DNA of 64,000 nt, taken from the NCBI RefSeq assembly GCF_009792295.1, contig NZ_CP039934.1:392501-456500 (forward strand). The letters are read 5' to 3'. The position numbers and the translations under genes are program-made. This stretch comes from Myroides fluvii. Its GTDB lineage: Bacteria; Bacteroidota; Bacteroidia; Flavobacteriales; Flavobacteriaceae. Of the stretch, positions 27,309 to 36,197 are shown piece after piece (positions within the stretch are counted from its first letter, which is position 1; every line of letters starts with the position of its first letter). The notes beneath the pieces were generated by a model. The model searched no databases. It worked only from the letters and a program-made list of their open reading frames with translations, and was not told the origin of the DNA.

Positions 27309-29645
27309 TTAATAGCTGTAGCGTATTTTAAACATAAAACTTCTGCCTGGTTTTTGGAAGCTGTAATTGTCATACGCGAGTTTATCAAATAGATTATTTG
27401 CTTCTACGGTAAGGTGTAATGTATTGTTGAACATACTGTACGAAGCACTTAGATCGTGAACAACTTGAGAGGGAATCCAAATGGGCTCTACACCAATACT
27501 GCTGAAGTCATAGCTATAGTGATCGATGTATCTTACGTTATATCCTACATTTAAATTGTTGCCTTTTTTGCCTAAATCTTTAAAAAGAAGACCTGCATCT
27601 AAGGCCCCAAAGAAATAAGGCTCATTCGGAATACGTTCGTTATAATAAGAATTGGCAACAGAAGTACCGATCGCATATTTTTGTTTACTTCTAATATTCT
27701 GCGTAGTTAAACTTCCTCCTAGTTGTAAAAAATCATTGTAAACATAACGTGCTTCTATATTTAATCCGATACTCTCAACACCTCCAATATTGACACTAGA
27801 AGCTCTAGAACCTGATCCATAAGGGTTGCTGCGGATATAATCTTCTGTTTTTCGGTATACAAATCCAGCATCTGCAAAAACGGCGTGAACCTTATCCAAT
27901 ACTGTTGAGTAGCTTAAATTGAAATTGTAATTATTTCCTGCTTCTGGTTTTAAATCAGTGTTTCCCCATACCATATCGCCATCTCCAAATAATTCACTAT
28001 CTGTGGGTAAACGGTAGGTTTTTTCGAAAGAGGATTTTACTTGAAAATCATTCCATAAATAAGTGGCAGCAATCCCATAACCACTTTTGTCTACACTTGT
28101 GCTTTCACTCAAATAGGTATGTTTGATGGAATAATGCTTGCCAAATACGGATACATTGAAATTATCCAGTATGTTGTATCGGTAGGATAAAGCTGTAATA
28201 TTTTTTAAGCTTCTGCGTGTCGTTTCACTTTTCTTCTCACTTTCTGTTTCTTTTACAGCTAGCGGATCTTCCGTTTTTCTATTGAAGTAATAAATAACAT
28301 TATTTAAACTAAAAGCATGTTTATCATTTACTTTATAGCTCACATTAGCTGTAGTAGATCCATTGTGATCAAAAAACTTCACTAAAGAAGGGCCTCCTCC
28401 AGACTCTCCTTTTTTCATCGTTTTGATGCGCTCACCCGCCCAGTTGTATTTATACCTTGAGGTATCTATATTTTGATTGTACCCTGCATTGTAGGTTGAT
28501 GTTATTGCGACATCTAATCCTTCTGTAAATAAATTGCGCTTACTATATTCCAAAGAAGGCATGATGGTTACAGACCGGCGTTTTTTCTGTCCAAATACCT
28601 TTTCCATAATCGTTCCGGTTTGCACCCCCTTTTTTCCTTCTCCATAGGTAAATCCAAATAACAAACGATCGGCATACGACTTATCTATCACTCCTACTTT
28701 GGTGACAACTGTCGCAGTTTGAAAGCGATCATTGAATCGTTTAACCCATTGTTTTTCTTTTGAATATACCCCTGTTTTTAAATTAGCTACAGGGACGTAA
28801 ACATTGTAATTGTTATCGGAATAATTTTGAAAAGCATTCACTTGAAAGGTCATCCCGTTATCAAATACTTTACTCACATTCAGATGACTTTTATAGGTAT
28901 TGAATGATCCCGTAGCAAAAGAGGCATCTATTTTCGTTTCTTTGGCTTTATTGGTGATGATATTAACCGCTCCCCCTAAAGCATCCGATCCAAATTCTAC
29001 TGGCACAACGCCCTTGTAAACTTCAATTCGATCCACCATGGTAATCGGGAGATTGTTGATTTTAAACTCACTTCCAAAACCCTCCATCGGAACTCCATCC
29101 ATAAAAAACCGAATATGACGACCGCTGAAACCGTTCATCGAAAACGTAAAATCAGAACCTTCAGCTCCATCTCTTCTCACTTTGACACCCGAAACGCGGT
29201 CTAGCGCTCCTGAAACATCCAAAGAAGAATTATACAGTGGTTTCGCATCAATAGCAATTACATTATAGGCTGATTCTCTTACTTTTTCGACTGGACTCTT
29301 TACGCGTAAAACAACGTCATCCAAAATAGCCTCCTTAGCTTTTAGGACGATTCGCTTATTTACTTGGCCCCCTGCTTCTACTTGTACGTTTAACTCTGTA
29401 GACTCATAACTAACGTGTTGAATCTTGAGTTTGTAGGTTCCGCCATGGCCCATTTTTATTTTGAACGCTCCTTGTTCATTGGTCAAATCGCTTTTCTTGG
29501 TATCGACTAATATGACGGTTGCGAAATCAATAGGACTTCCTTTCTCATCTTGTACGACTCCAGCTATAATAGTAGGTTTTTGTTGAGCATGAGCAACAAA
29601 TAGCTGACCGAGAATACATGCTGTTAGTAGTAGGAATTTTCTCAT
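27309..29645 (-). CDS. TonB-dependent outer-membrane receptor (siderophore type)
   Basis: The 778-residue protein has a signal peptide (ending VAHAQ, residue 21) and a carboxypeptidase-D regulatory-like domain (about 25-110; IAGVVQDEKGSPIDFATVIL). A plug follows (about 125-235; SMNGFSGRHIRFFMDGVPM and VYKGVVPVEFGSDALGGAVN), then a 22-strand barrel ending SFQKPGRSFMFKIRYSY. It imports a substrate into the periplasm using TonB energy. Iron-complex uptake is inferred from the DUF4374 partner and from two Fur-box-like repeats upstream. Confidence 0.9.
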   Translation of the reverse strand: MRKFLLLTACILGQLFVAHAQQKPTIIAGVVQDEKGSPIDFATVILVDTKKSDLTNEQGAFKIKMGHGGTYKLKIQHVSYESTELNVQVEAGGQVNKRIVLKAKEAILDDVVLRVKSPVEKVRESAYNVIAIDAKPLYNSSLDVSGALDRVSGVKVRRDGAEGSDFTFSMNGFSGRHIRFFMDGVPMEGFGSEFKINNLPITMVDRIEVYKGVVPVEFGSDALGGAVNIITNKAKETKIDASFATGSFNTYKSHLNVSKVFDNGMTFQVNAFQNYSDNNYNVYVPVANLKTGVYSKEKQWVKRFNDRFQTATVVTKVGVIDKSYADRLLFGFTYGEGKKGVQTGTIMEKVFGQKKRRSVTIMPSLEYSKRNLFTEGLDVAITSTYNAGYNQNIDTSRYKYNWAGERIKTMKKGESGGGPSLVKFFDHNGSTTANVSYKVNDKHAFSLNNVIYYFNRKTEDPLAVKETESEKKSETTRRSLKNITALSYRYNILDNFNVSVFGKHYSIKHTYLSESTSVDKSGYGIAATYLWNDFQVKSSFEKTYRLPTDSELFGDGDMVWGNTDLKPEAGNNYNFNLSYSTVLDKVHAVFADAGFVYRKTEDYIRSNPYGSGSRASSVNIGGVESIGLNIEARYVYNDFLQLGGSLTTQNIRSKQKYAIGTSVANSYYNERIPNEPYFFGALDAGLLFKDLGKKGNNLNVGYNVRYIDHYSYDFSSIGVEPIWIPSQVVHDLSASYSMFNNTLHLTVEANNLFDKLAYDNYSFQKPGRSFMFKIRYSY

Positions 29646-29681
29646 TACTAAGAAATTGAGGTAGATTAGTAAATGTCTTTA

Positions 29682-29698
29682 TTTAGACTTATTATAAA
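29682..29698 (-). promoter_or_regulatory. Fur-box-like site 1 upstream of the TonB receptor
   Basis: The minus strand reads TTTATAATAAGTCTAAA, an imperfect inverted repeat (TTTATA and TCTAAA around five bases). It matches site 2 at 14 of 17 positions in the same orientation. It lies 37 nt before the ATG. Assignment to Fur is inference. Confidence 0.45.
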
Positions 29699-29739
29699 CA
29701 ATAGCAAATATATAGATTTTTTTAACTTATTTAAAATAA

Positions 29740-29756
29740 ATTAGACTAAATATAAA
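29740..29756 (-). promoter_or_regulatory. Fur-box-like site 2 upstream of the TonB receptor
   Basis: The minus strand reads TTTATATTTAGTCTAAT, a second copy of the motif TTTATAnTnAGTCTAA, 58 nt upstream of site 1. Confidence 0.4.
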
Positions 29757-29849
29757 TAAGCCATTTTTAGCGTACGTGATATTCGGACTGTATCGTCCAG
29801 GGAAGTTCTAAAAAGAAGGAAAAGGAAGGGATATTTTAGGGATGTAGTA

Positions 29850-29889
29850 TAAAAAAACAAAAAGAGAGAATTATAAATTAATTCTCTCT
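29850..29889 (-). terminator. terminator overlapping the end of rluF
   Basis: The stem AGAGAGAATT (29880-29889 on the minus strand) / AATTCTCTCT (29863-29872) is followed by TTTTTGTTTTTTT. The 5' arm contains the last codons of rluF. Confidence 0.8.
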
Positions 29890-30771
29890 TCTTCTTGAAA
29901 TTCTTTCATTTCGCAAGGTTGGACCTGCTTTTTTTGAATTGTTTCGCTCTCTTTCGAACTTTTTCTTGGGTTTTCTTTCGCCTTGTTGGGCTGTATGTTC
30001 GGTTGAATGCTGACTATGTTGGTTGGTTTGCTCTTGAGCCAAGCTCGCTTCTTCAGTTTTACTTGAAGGTTCGATTAAACGATTTAATTCGGCTAATTCT
30101 GCAGCGGTAATTTCGCGATATTGTCCAACAGGAACGTCAAGGCTAATATTGATAATTCGAATGCGTTTTAAAGCAACCACATCATAATCAAAATACTCAC
30201 ACATGCGTCGAATTTGTCGGTTTAATCCTTGGGTTAAAAAGATTCGAAACACAAAGCGGCTGATTCGTTCCACTCTACATTCTTTAGTGATAGTATCCAG
30301 GATAGGTACACCTTGTCCCATGCGCTGAATAAAGCGATCCGTGAGGGGTTTATTCACCGTTACGATGTATTCTTTTTCGTGGTTGTTTTTTTGACGTAGG
30401 ATTTTATTGACAATATCACCGTCATTGGTCATGAGGATTAAGCCTTCACTGTCTTTATCCAAGCGTCCCACAGGGAAAATACGCTTTGGATAATGGATAT
30501 AGTCTACGATATTTTCTCTTACTTTCTTATTGGTTGTACATTCAATCCCTACGGGTTTATTGAAAGCTAAATAAACAAAGTCCTCATCGGTCTGGCGAAT
30601 CAGTTTGCCATTCACGCGGATTTCATCTGCATCGGTAACCTTCAATCCCAATTCGGGTACTTTTCCGTTGACTGTAATGCGTCCTTCTTCGATTAATCGA
30701 TCCGCTTCTCTTCTTGAACAAAAGCCAACTTCTGATAAATATTTATTTAAACGCGTTTCTTGATTTTCCAT
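29878..30771 (-). CDS. rluF: 23S rRNA pseudouridine synthase, RluF family
   Basis: It isomerises a uridine of 23S rRNA to pseudouridine. The 297 residues comprise an N-terminal S4 RNA-binding domain (about 5-60; FCSRREADRLIEEGRITVNG), then the RsuA/RluB-E-F catalytic domain with Asp105 in VGRLDKDSEGLILMTNDG and GLNRQIRRMCEYFDYDV. Then comes a 60-residue Gln/His/Lys/Arg-rich tail with no fold (HSQHSTEHTAQQGERKPKKK). FNKPVGIECTT and the RluF-type spacing favour RluF over RluB. A -7 TACTTTTG ends 4 nt before the ATG, so the mRNA may be leaderless. Confidence 0.92.
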   Translation of the reverse strand: MENQETRLNKYLSEVGFCSRREADRLIEEGRITVNGKVPELGLKVTDADEIRVNGKLIRQTDEDFVYLAFNKPVGIECTTNKKVRENIVDYIHYPKRIFPVGRLDKDSEGLILMTNDGDIVNKILRQKNNHEKEYIVTVNKPLTDRFIQRMGQGVPILDTITKECRVERISRFVFRIFLTQGLNRQIRRMCEYFDYDVVALKRIRIINISLDVPVGQYREITAAELAELNRLIEPSSKTEEASLAQEQTNQHSQHSTEHTAQQGERKPKKKFERERNNSKKAGPTLRNERISRRREN

Positions 30772-30775
30772 AGCG

Positions 30776-30783
30776 CAAAAGTA
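30776..30783 (-). promoter_or_regulatory. -7 element of rluF
   Basis: TACTTTTG on the minus strand, followed by CGCT and then the ATG. With a start site about 7 nt downstream, transcription would begin at or inside the start codon. Confidence 0.5.
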
Positions 30784-30820
30784 AATAATAAATTTCGTTC
30801 CTTATAAAAAGAAATACGTT

Positions 30821-31648
30821 CTAGCTAAAAAACGCTTGAATTGTTTTAAAAACAGCCTCATCTTGCAGGCTATGTCCCAAATTAGTTGTAGAAACTACTA
30901 GGTTATTTTTTTGCAGTAAAGCACGATGAAAACTTGCTGCTTCTTCGTAAGACACTTGAGGGTCTTGAAGATCGTGTATACACAATACAGGGCTATCTAC
31001 AAAAGGAACAGCATCCGCACTGCAATACGTGGATAAAGGTTTATTAATTAAGTGTTCAATATAGTGGTGATAAGCCCCTCTTAGGCGTTTGGAGTACCCT
31101 AATAAATTGTAATAATGGGACAAGATCACCTCAAAGCGATCAAAGGCTCCCATGAGAACTACCTTTTTAATCCAAGGATAGTTGCCTTCACCTAATTGCT
31201 GAAAAAGGGCAAATGCTCCTAGAGAATGCCCAACTACAAACTGAGGCTTGAAGGTATTCAATGCAAGAGCGATGACTTCTTGATAGTTTTTGACACTGAG
31301 ATTTTTCCCCTTGCTCATCCCTAAACTAGGGGCATCCAAAGCTACAAATTGAAATGTACTCCCTAGGTATGTGTATAAGGCTTCCCATCGTGCGCTATTG
31401 CTCTCCCATCCGTGAATAAGCAATAGCAAGGGTTTATCCTTAGCCTCGACATTCCATTGATAGGTATAGACCTTTTCATTCTTATACCAAAAAAAGTCTA
31501 CATGCGCTTGTTGTAAAAATACTGGAAGCTGTTGGGGTTTCAATTTTCCTTTTCGCGGAGTAGCAAAGAGTCTATGCACCCAGTACACGGCTGACTGCAT
31601 CGAGTATAAACTAAGAAGATTCACTAAAGCTCCTACTACTTTTTCCAT
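30821..31648 (-). CDS. alpha/beta hydrolase
   Basis: The 275-residue alpha/beta-hydrolase fold protein has an oxyanion motif LLLIHGWESNSARW, nucleophile elbow VGHSLGAF (Ser in GHSLG, about 142), a likely acid in CIHDLQDPQVSY, and His in NLGHSLQDE near the end. The N-terminal ~25 residues are amphipathic rather than a signal peptide. An esterase or thioesterase is likely; the substrate is unknown. It follows the terminator of the nif3/coiled-coil operon and has no obvious operon partner. Confidence 0.87.
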   Translation of the reverse strand: MEKVVGALVNLLSLYSMQSAVYWVHRLFATPRKGKLKPQQLPVFLQQAHVDFFWYKNEKVYTYQWNVEAKDKPLLLLIHGWESNSARWEALYTYLGSTFQFVALDAPSLGMSKGKNLSVKNYQEVIALALNTFKPQFVVGHSLGAFALFQQLGEGNYPWIKKVVLMGAFDRFEVILSHYYNLLGYSKRLRGAYHHYIEHLINKPLSTYCSADAVPFVDSPVLCIHDLQDPQVSYEEAASFHRALLQKNNLVVSTTNLGHSLQDEAVFKTIQAFFS

Positions 31649-31649
31649 A

Positions 31650-31680
31650 TAAAAAGAAAAGCCTCTAAAAAGAGGCTTCT
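31650..31680 (-). terminator. terminator of the nif3-coiled-coil operon
   Basis: The stem AAGCCTCT (31659-31666) / AGAGGCTT (31671-31678) has a 4-nt loop; the minus-strand transcript ends in UUUCUUUUU. It lies 4 nt past the stop of the coiled-coil gene. Confidence 0.85.
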
Positions 31681-31684
31681 ACTA

Positions 31685-32467
31685 TTATTTTAAACTTGCG
31701 ATGATCGCATCGATTTTATCTCTTTCTTCTTCAGCTAAAGCGCTATCAACAAGAATACGTCCACTGTGCTCATCGGTGATGATTTTCTTACGAGCTGCAA
31801 TTTCAACTTGTGTTTGCGGAGGAATTGTAAAATATGATCCTACAGAAGCTCCTCTTTCAATCGAAACAACGGCTAATCCATTTTTTACTCCAGCTCTGAT
31901 TCTCATATAAGCATTCAATAAACGCTCTTCGATATCTTGTTTGAATTCGTCCGATTTAGTTAACAATGTTTGCTCTTCACGTTCTGTTTCTGACATAATG
32001 TTTTTCAACTCTGCCTCAATGTGAGTCAAGTGTTCATTACGTGCAGTTAAACGCTCTTCTGTTTGTGCAATATTGCTCTTTTTATTCTCAATACTCACTT
32101 TCATTTCACGGATGTGTTTTTCGGCAAGTTCGATTTCTAACTTCTGAAATTCAATTTCTTTTTCTAAAGAGTTGAATTCTCTGTTGTTTTTCACTTCGTT
32201 TTGTTGCTCCGTGTACTTTTTAATAGCTTCTTTAAATTCTTCAATGGCATTCTTTTTGTCTTTAATGCCACTTTCGATGCTATTTAAATCTACATGAAGT
32301 TTCTCTAAGCGTTTGTTAAGTCCAGCAACTTCGTCTTTTAGATCTTCAACTTCAAGAGGTAGCTCTCCTCTCATATTTCTGATTTCATCGATTCTTGAGT
32401 CAATCAATTGTAAGTCGTAAAGCGCTCTTAATTTCTCTTCAACCGTTAATTCTTTTTTCTTTGTCAT
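31685..32467 (-). CDS. COG1579-like coiled-coil protein with degenerate zinc ribbon
   Basis: The 260-residue protein is mostly one long coiled coil (about 10-195, with heptads such as KDEVAGLNKRLEKLHVDLNS). It ends in the region that carries a C4 zinc ribbon in this family (about 202-245). All four cysteines are absent: the first knuckle reads RGASVGSYF and the second ITDEHSGRILV, where the family has C-x-x-C before GRILV. The rest of the ribbon (IPPQTQVEIA, GRILVD) is kept, so the fold may persist without zinc. It starts 2 nt after the nif3 stop and shares its operon and terminator. The function is unknown. Confidence 0.85.
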   Translation of the reverse strand: MTKKKELTVEEKLRALYDLQLIDSRIDEIRNMRGELPLEVEDLKDEVAGLNKRLEKLHVDLNSIESGIKDKKNAIEEFKEAIKKYTEQQNEVKNNREFNSLEKEIEFQKLEIELAEKHIREMKVSIENKKSNIAQTEERLTARNEHLTHIEAELKNIMSETEREEQTLLTKSDEFKQDIEERLLNAYMRIRAGVKNGLAVVSIERGASVGSYFTIPPQTQVEIAARKKIITDEHSGRILVDSALAEEERDKIDAIIASLK

Positions 32468-32469
32468 CG

Positions 32470-33564
32470 TTATAAGTAGTTAACTGGATTCGTATTTACT
32501 GTTGATAAAATAACTGCAAAATTAGTCATTTTTTTTGAAAGAAACTCAACTATATAATTTTTTGTATATCTTTCACTCTCAAAATGGCCAATATCAGCCA
32601 AAACAAGCTGATTTTCAGCTTCATAAAATTGGTGGTATTTTAAATCTGCGGTGATAAATGCATCTGCTTTTTGTTGGATAGCCGCTTTTATTGCGAAACT
32701 TCCTGAACCACCTAATACGGCTACTTTTTGAATTGGTTTGTTTAACAAAGCGCTGTGGCGAATTCCTCCTGTACCCGTTTGTTGTTTTAGCAGTTGTAAA
32801 AACGCCAATTCATCCATAGGCTCTTTGAGTTCCCCAATCATTCCCATTCCTACATTTTGCAATTTATTTTCGAGGTTGTAGATTTCATAAGCCACTTCCT
32901 CATACGGATGCGATTGAAATAAAGCCTCTAAAATTTTTCCTTGTAAGTGTTTCTCATAGGTTACTTCTACTTTGTGTTCTGCCACAACCTCTTCTATCCC
33001 AACTTGACCAATAACAGGACTGCTCTTTTCATTGCCTTTAAAACTTCCCTTTCCTTCCGATACAAAGCTACAATGGTTGTAATTACCTATTGCTCCTGCT
33101 CCTACAGCAAATAACGCTTGACGTACTTTTTCTGTATCTTGTATCGGTACATAGGTTACTAATTTCTGAATATAATTAGCTTTAGGAATAAGAATACGGG
33201 GATTTTCCAATCCCAACGTGTTGCAAAAGATCTTGTTTACTCCTTCTTGGTGATTATCTAAGGCCGTGTGAATCGCATAAATAGCAATGTCATTTTTGAT
33301 GGCTTTGATCACCGCGCGTTCAACGTAGTTCTTTCCTGTGATCTTTTTCAATCCTGAAAACAGAATGGGATGAAAACAAACAATGAAGTTACAATTTTGT
33401 TCTATTGCTTCTTCCACTACTGCTTCCAATGCATCGTGACAAACTAAAATCCCACTTACTTCTTGTTCCATATTTCCCACCAACAAACCAACGTTGTCAA
33501 AATCTTCTGCATAGCCCAAAGGTGCTAACTCTTCTAAAATGGGAATAATATTTTTTACTTTCAT
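32470..33564 (-). CDS. Nif3-like dinuclear metal center protein
   Basis: This is a GTP cyclohydrolase I type 2/NIF3 family protein of the long (YqfO-like) kind, about 364 residues. NIF3 half 1 (about 1-125; FDNVGLLVGN, CFHPILFSGLKKITGK and IHTALDNHQEGVN) is followed by an inserted PII/CutA-like domain (about 130-230; KLVTYVPIQDTEKVRQALFAVGAG) and half 2 (about 235-364; VAVLGGSGSFAIKAA, ADAFITADLKYHQF and DIGHFESE). His residues in FHP, HTALDN, KYHQF and DIGHFESE form the metal site; the first position of the usual HHP reads FHP. The start is the ATG at 33564 (TTG lies 6 nt upstream). A -7 TATCTTTG (33599-33606) has a TTG 24 nt away. Confidence 0.92.
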   Translation of the reverse strand: MKVKNIIPILEELAPLGYAEDFDNVGLLVGNMEQEVSGILVCHDALEAVVEEAIEQNCNFIVCFHPILFSGLKKITGKNYVERAVIKAIKNDIAIYAIHTALDNHQEGVNKIFCNTLGLENPRILIPKANYIQKLVTYVPIQDTEKVRQALFAVGAGAIGNYNHCSFVSEGKGSFKGNEKSSPVIGQVGIEEVVAEHKVEVTYEKHLQGKILEALFQSHPYEEVAYEIYNLENKLQNVGMGMIGELKEPMDELAFLQLLKQQTGTGGIRHSALLNKPIQKVAVLGGSGSFAIKAAIQQKADAFITADLKYHQFYEAENQLVLADIGHFESERYTKNYIVEFLSKKMTNFAVILSTVNTNPVNYL

Positions 33565-33743
33565 ATTCAATTACAATCTGTTCTCCTTATTTATTTTTCA
33601 AAGATACAAAAAGCCTTCTACTCCCTTTTACAAGATAATAGCAACTGTACTTTTCTACCTCATCTCTCCATTATATCTTGAATGTAATAAATAAAAATGA
33701 CGAAACAAAGTCCTTCAATTTATGTTAATTATATTTAAATTAA

Positions 33744-33751
33744 TAGTTTTG
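33744..33751 (+). promoter_or_regulatory. -7 element of the TPR membrane protein gene
   Basis: TAGTTTTG lies 35 nt before the TTG start at 33787. No -33 TTG is seen at the usual distance. Confidence 0.45.
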
Positions 33752-33786
33752 TTTCCCCTAATCACCCCTAACCTAATCCACTTATT

Positions 33787-36099
33787 TTGAAAAAATACGA
33801 AAAAATCTTGTTACTTCTTATCGGAGTATTCACCTTAAGCACCATTTTTTTTACTCATTCTGTCCTTAGTTTCATGCTTTTTTTCTGTAGTATTTGGATT
33901 TTGGGACTTTCCTATTTTTTTGGAGGACACAGCATGTTTCATTCCACACCAAAGGAAGAAGCCTATCTACCTTTAGTTGCTGGATTAATCTTAGCTCCTG
34001 CTGTTATTACTTTGCCTTTTTCAACAAAGCTACAACAACCAGACTATTTTGTATACCTACCTATTCCTGCTATTGTCTTCACACTTGGATTAGGCATTTA
34101 TATATTTTTAGCTAGAAAAAAAGGAGCAATTGCCCCAGATATTCGATCCATTTTTTATCGAGGATTAGTAATTTCGATCATCAGTTCCTTTTTTTTATAC
34201 ACTCCAGAATCATTCAAGCCCTATCGAAAAGTGTTACTTGCTCTAAATAATGGAAATACTTTTATAAGCAATAATATTTTGATGATGGACAATACCTATG
34301 AATCAGAAGCTGCTATTGACGAAAACAATTGTGATATTGCAATTAGCTTTGCTTTAAAAGCGAATCAATATGCCAGGCTACTCGTCGAAAAAACAGAAAT
34401 GGAAGAACAAAATTTCCAAACAAGAGAATTTATTTTTCACGAGCTGCTGAAAGACAACATCGAAGACATTAGTATCGAAACAATTCAAATGCTTTACCAA
34501 TACGAAGGTGAAGAGCATCTATATCCCATCAGTAGAACGTATTCGACACTCTTTAAAGCCTATTTTTGCAAGGCTGAAACACTTTATAGTGCTAAGCAAT
34601 ATAAAGAAGCCCTCTCTCACTATGTACAAGCTTATAAATACTTGACAATTCCAACGATTAAATCTATTTACTGGCAAGAGCAAAAATCAGATGCTTTAAA
34701 CATGATTGGACATTGTTACAGACAATTGAATAAAATTGATCTTGCGGGTTATTTCTATGTTAGTGCCTTTGATAATTATAGCAAAGCAACAAATAAAACA
34801 GAAATTGATTTAACCTCTGCCTCTTATATTGGCAATATGGCTTTTATGGTGAGTGCTCAAAATGGCTTTACCGAATCAAATCAAATCCTTGAGATGATTA
34901 ATACCGCTTTGCTCAAAGAAAAGCAAACACCCGAACACAGCAAAATTATTTTAAACAACTATCAAGGTCAAATTTACAACTACCTAGCTATCGATAGTTT
35001 ACAGCAAGTGTTTACCTATATTACTAAGGCACAAGAGCTAGTTGAAAAAAATAGTACGCTATCTTGTAGCATACAGCTCAGTCTCGCTTATTATCAGTTT
35101 AAATCCAACCTATTTAAACAAGCAGAAACAACCATTAAAGATTGTATTCGCTGTTTTGAAGAAGCCCCCTCCTCCAATAAACTAAAAGGATTTGAGGCAC
35201 AATCAGTGCTAGGGCAGATTCAATTTGCTTTGGGACAGTTTGAAGAGGCGAAAGAGCAATTAACGTTAGTCTTGGATGTGATCGAAAAATCTAGGGGCAA
35301 AACGAACGAACTTTATGCATATGATTCAAACATTCTCGGAGATTTAAATAAAGTACTTGGCCACTACTCCCTTGCGGCTCAAAACTATCAAACCGCTTTA
35401 GATTTATACAACAGTGGACAAATTATGCAAACACATAATATTCCGTTGGTATTAGCGGGGTTATCAGATCTAGCTTTACTTCAGGGTAACCTTGTAAAAG
35501 CACAACTATTAATTGATGAATCTCTTGACATTGCTTCAACGTCCATCATTCCCAATTCGGTAAATATGGCAACTTTGTACAGCCATGCTGCCCACGTTGC
35601 ATACCATCGAGGTAACCTAACAACAGCGGATACCTTATATCAAAAAGTTGTCCTCATTGCAGACAGCTATAATCTTTCTACTTCCTTGCTCAAAGCAAAC
35701 TCACTCAATGGTTTAGGACTTGTTGAGATGAATCGAAAAAACTATTCAACTGCGGATCAACATTTCCGAAAATCATTACTGATTCATCAAAACATCGTAT
35801 CAGATCAAAGTCCGTACACCGCTCAAGTGTATTTAAACTACGGTATTTTAAATCTAAGAGAGGGAAAATTAACTGAGGCTCAAACAAAATTACATCAAGC
35901 CTTAAAAATCAACCAGCAATTTTTCAAAGCCGATCACCCTATCTTTGGCGATTTACACGTTGCCTTTGGTGATTTAGCTCATAAACAGGGACAAGCCCAA
36001 ACAGCTCAAGTGAACTACACCAAAGCCTTGGGAATTTATACCAAATACTTTAACGATACACATTGGAAAATAAAAGAGGTTCAACAAAAACTAAAATAA
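33787..36099 (+). CDS. membrane-anchored TPR repeat protein
   Basis: The 770-residue protein opens with about five hydrophobic helices (roughly 5-22, 25-46, 55-75, 80-102 and 118-138). A cytoplasmic or periplasmic superhelix of about twelve TPR-like repeats (about 190-765) follows; clear units include ALSHYVQAYKYLTIP, YSLAAQNYQTALDLYNS and YSTADQHFRKSLLIHQ. TPRs bind proteins; there is no kinase, HTH or protease domain. The frame opens at TTG; the first in-frame ATG is inside the second helix, so TTG is preferred. It is monocistronic. The role is unknown. Confidence 0.82.
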   Translation: MKKYEKILLLLIGVFTLSTIFFTHSVLSFMLFFCSIWILGLSYFFGGHSMFHSTPKEEAYLPLVAGLILAPAVITLPFSTKLQQPDYFVYLPIPAIVFTLGLGIYIFLARKKGAIAPDIRSIFYRGLVISIISSFFLYTPESFKPYRKVLLALNNGNTFISNNILMMDNTYESEAAIDENNCDIAISFALKANQYARLLVEKTEMEEQNFQTREFIFHELLKDNIEDISIETIQMLYQYEGEEHLYPISRTYSTLFKAYFCKAETLYSAKQYKEALSHYVQAYKYLTIPTIKSIYWQEQKSDALNMIGHCYRQLNKIDLAGYFYVSAFDNYSKATNKTEIDLTSASYIGNMAFMVSAQNGFTESNQILEMINTALLKEKQTPEHSKIILNNYQGQIYNYLAIDSLQQVFTYITKAQELVEKNSTLSCSIQLSLAYYQFKSNLFKQAETTIKDCIRCFEEAPSSNKLKGFEAQSVLGQIQFALGQFEEAKEQLTLVLDVIEKSRGKTNELYAYDSNILGDLNKVLGHYSLAAQNYQTALDLYNSGQIMQTHNIPLVLAGLSDLALLQGNLVKAQLLIDESLDIASTSIIPNSVNMATLYSHAAHVAYHRGNLTTADTLYQKVVLIADSYNLSTSLLKANSLNGLGLVEMNRKNYSTADQHFRKSLLIHQNIVSDQSPYTAQVYLNYGILNLREGKLTEAQTKLHQALKINQQFFKADHPIFGDLHVAFGDLAHKQGQAQTAQVNYTKALGIYTKYFNDTHWKIKEVQQKLK

Positions 36100-36197
36100 A
36101 CCCTTACTCCCTACGTCTTATTACTTCATCAAACAAAAAACACAGCCAGGGAATCATCTCTTTTTTCTAAACGGTAAAAAATTGATACTTTCGTAGG

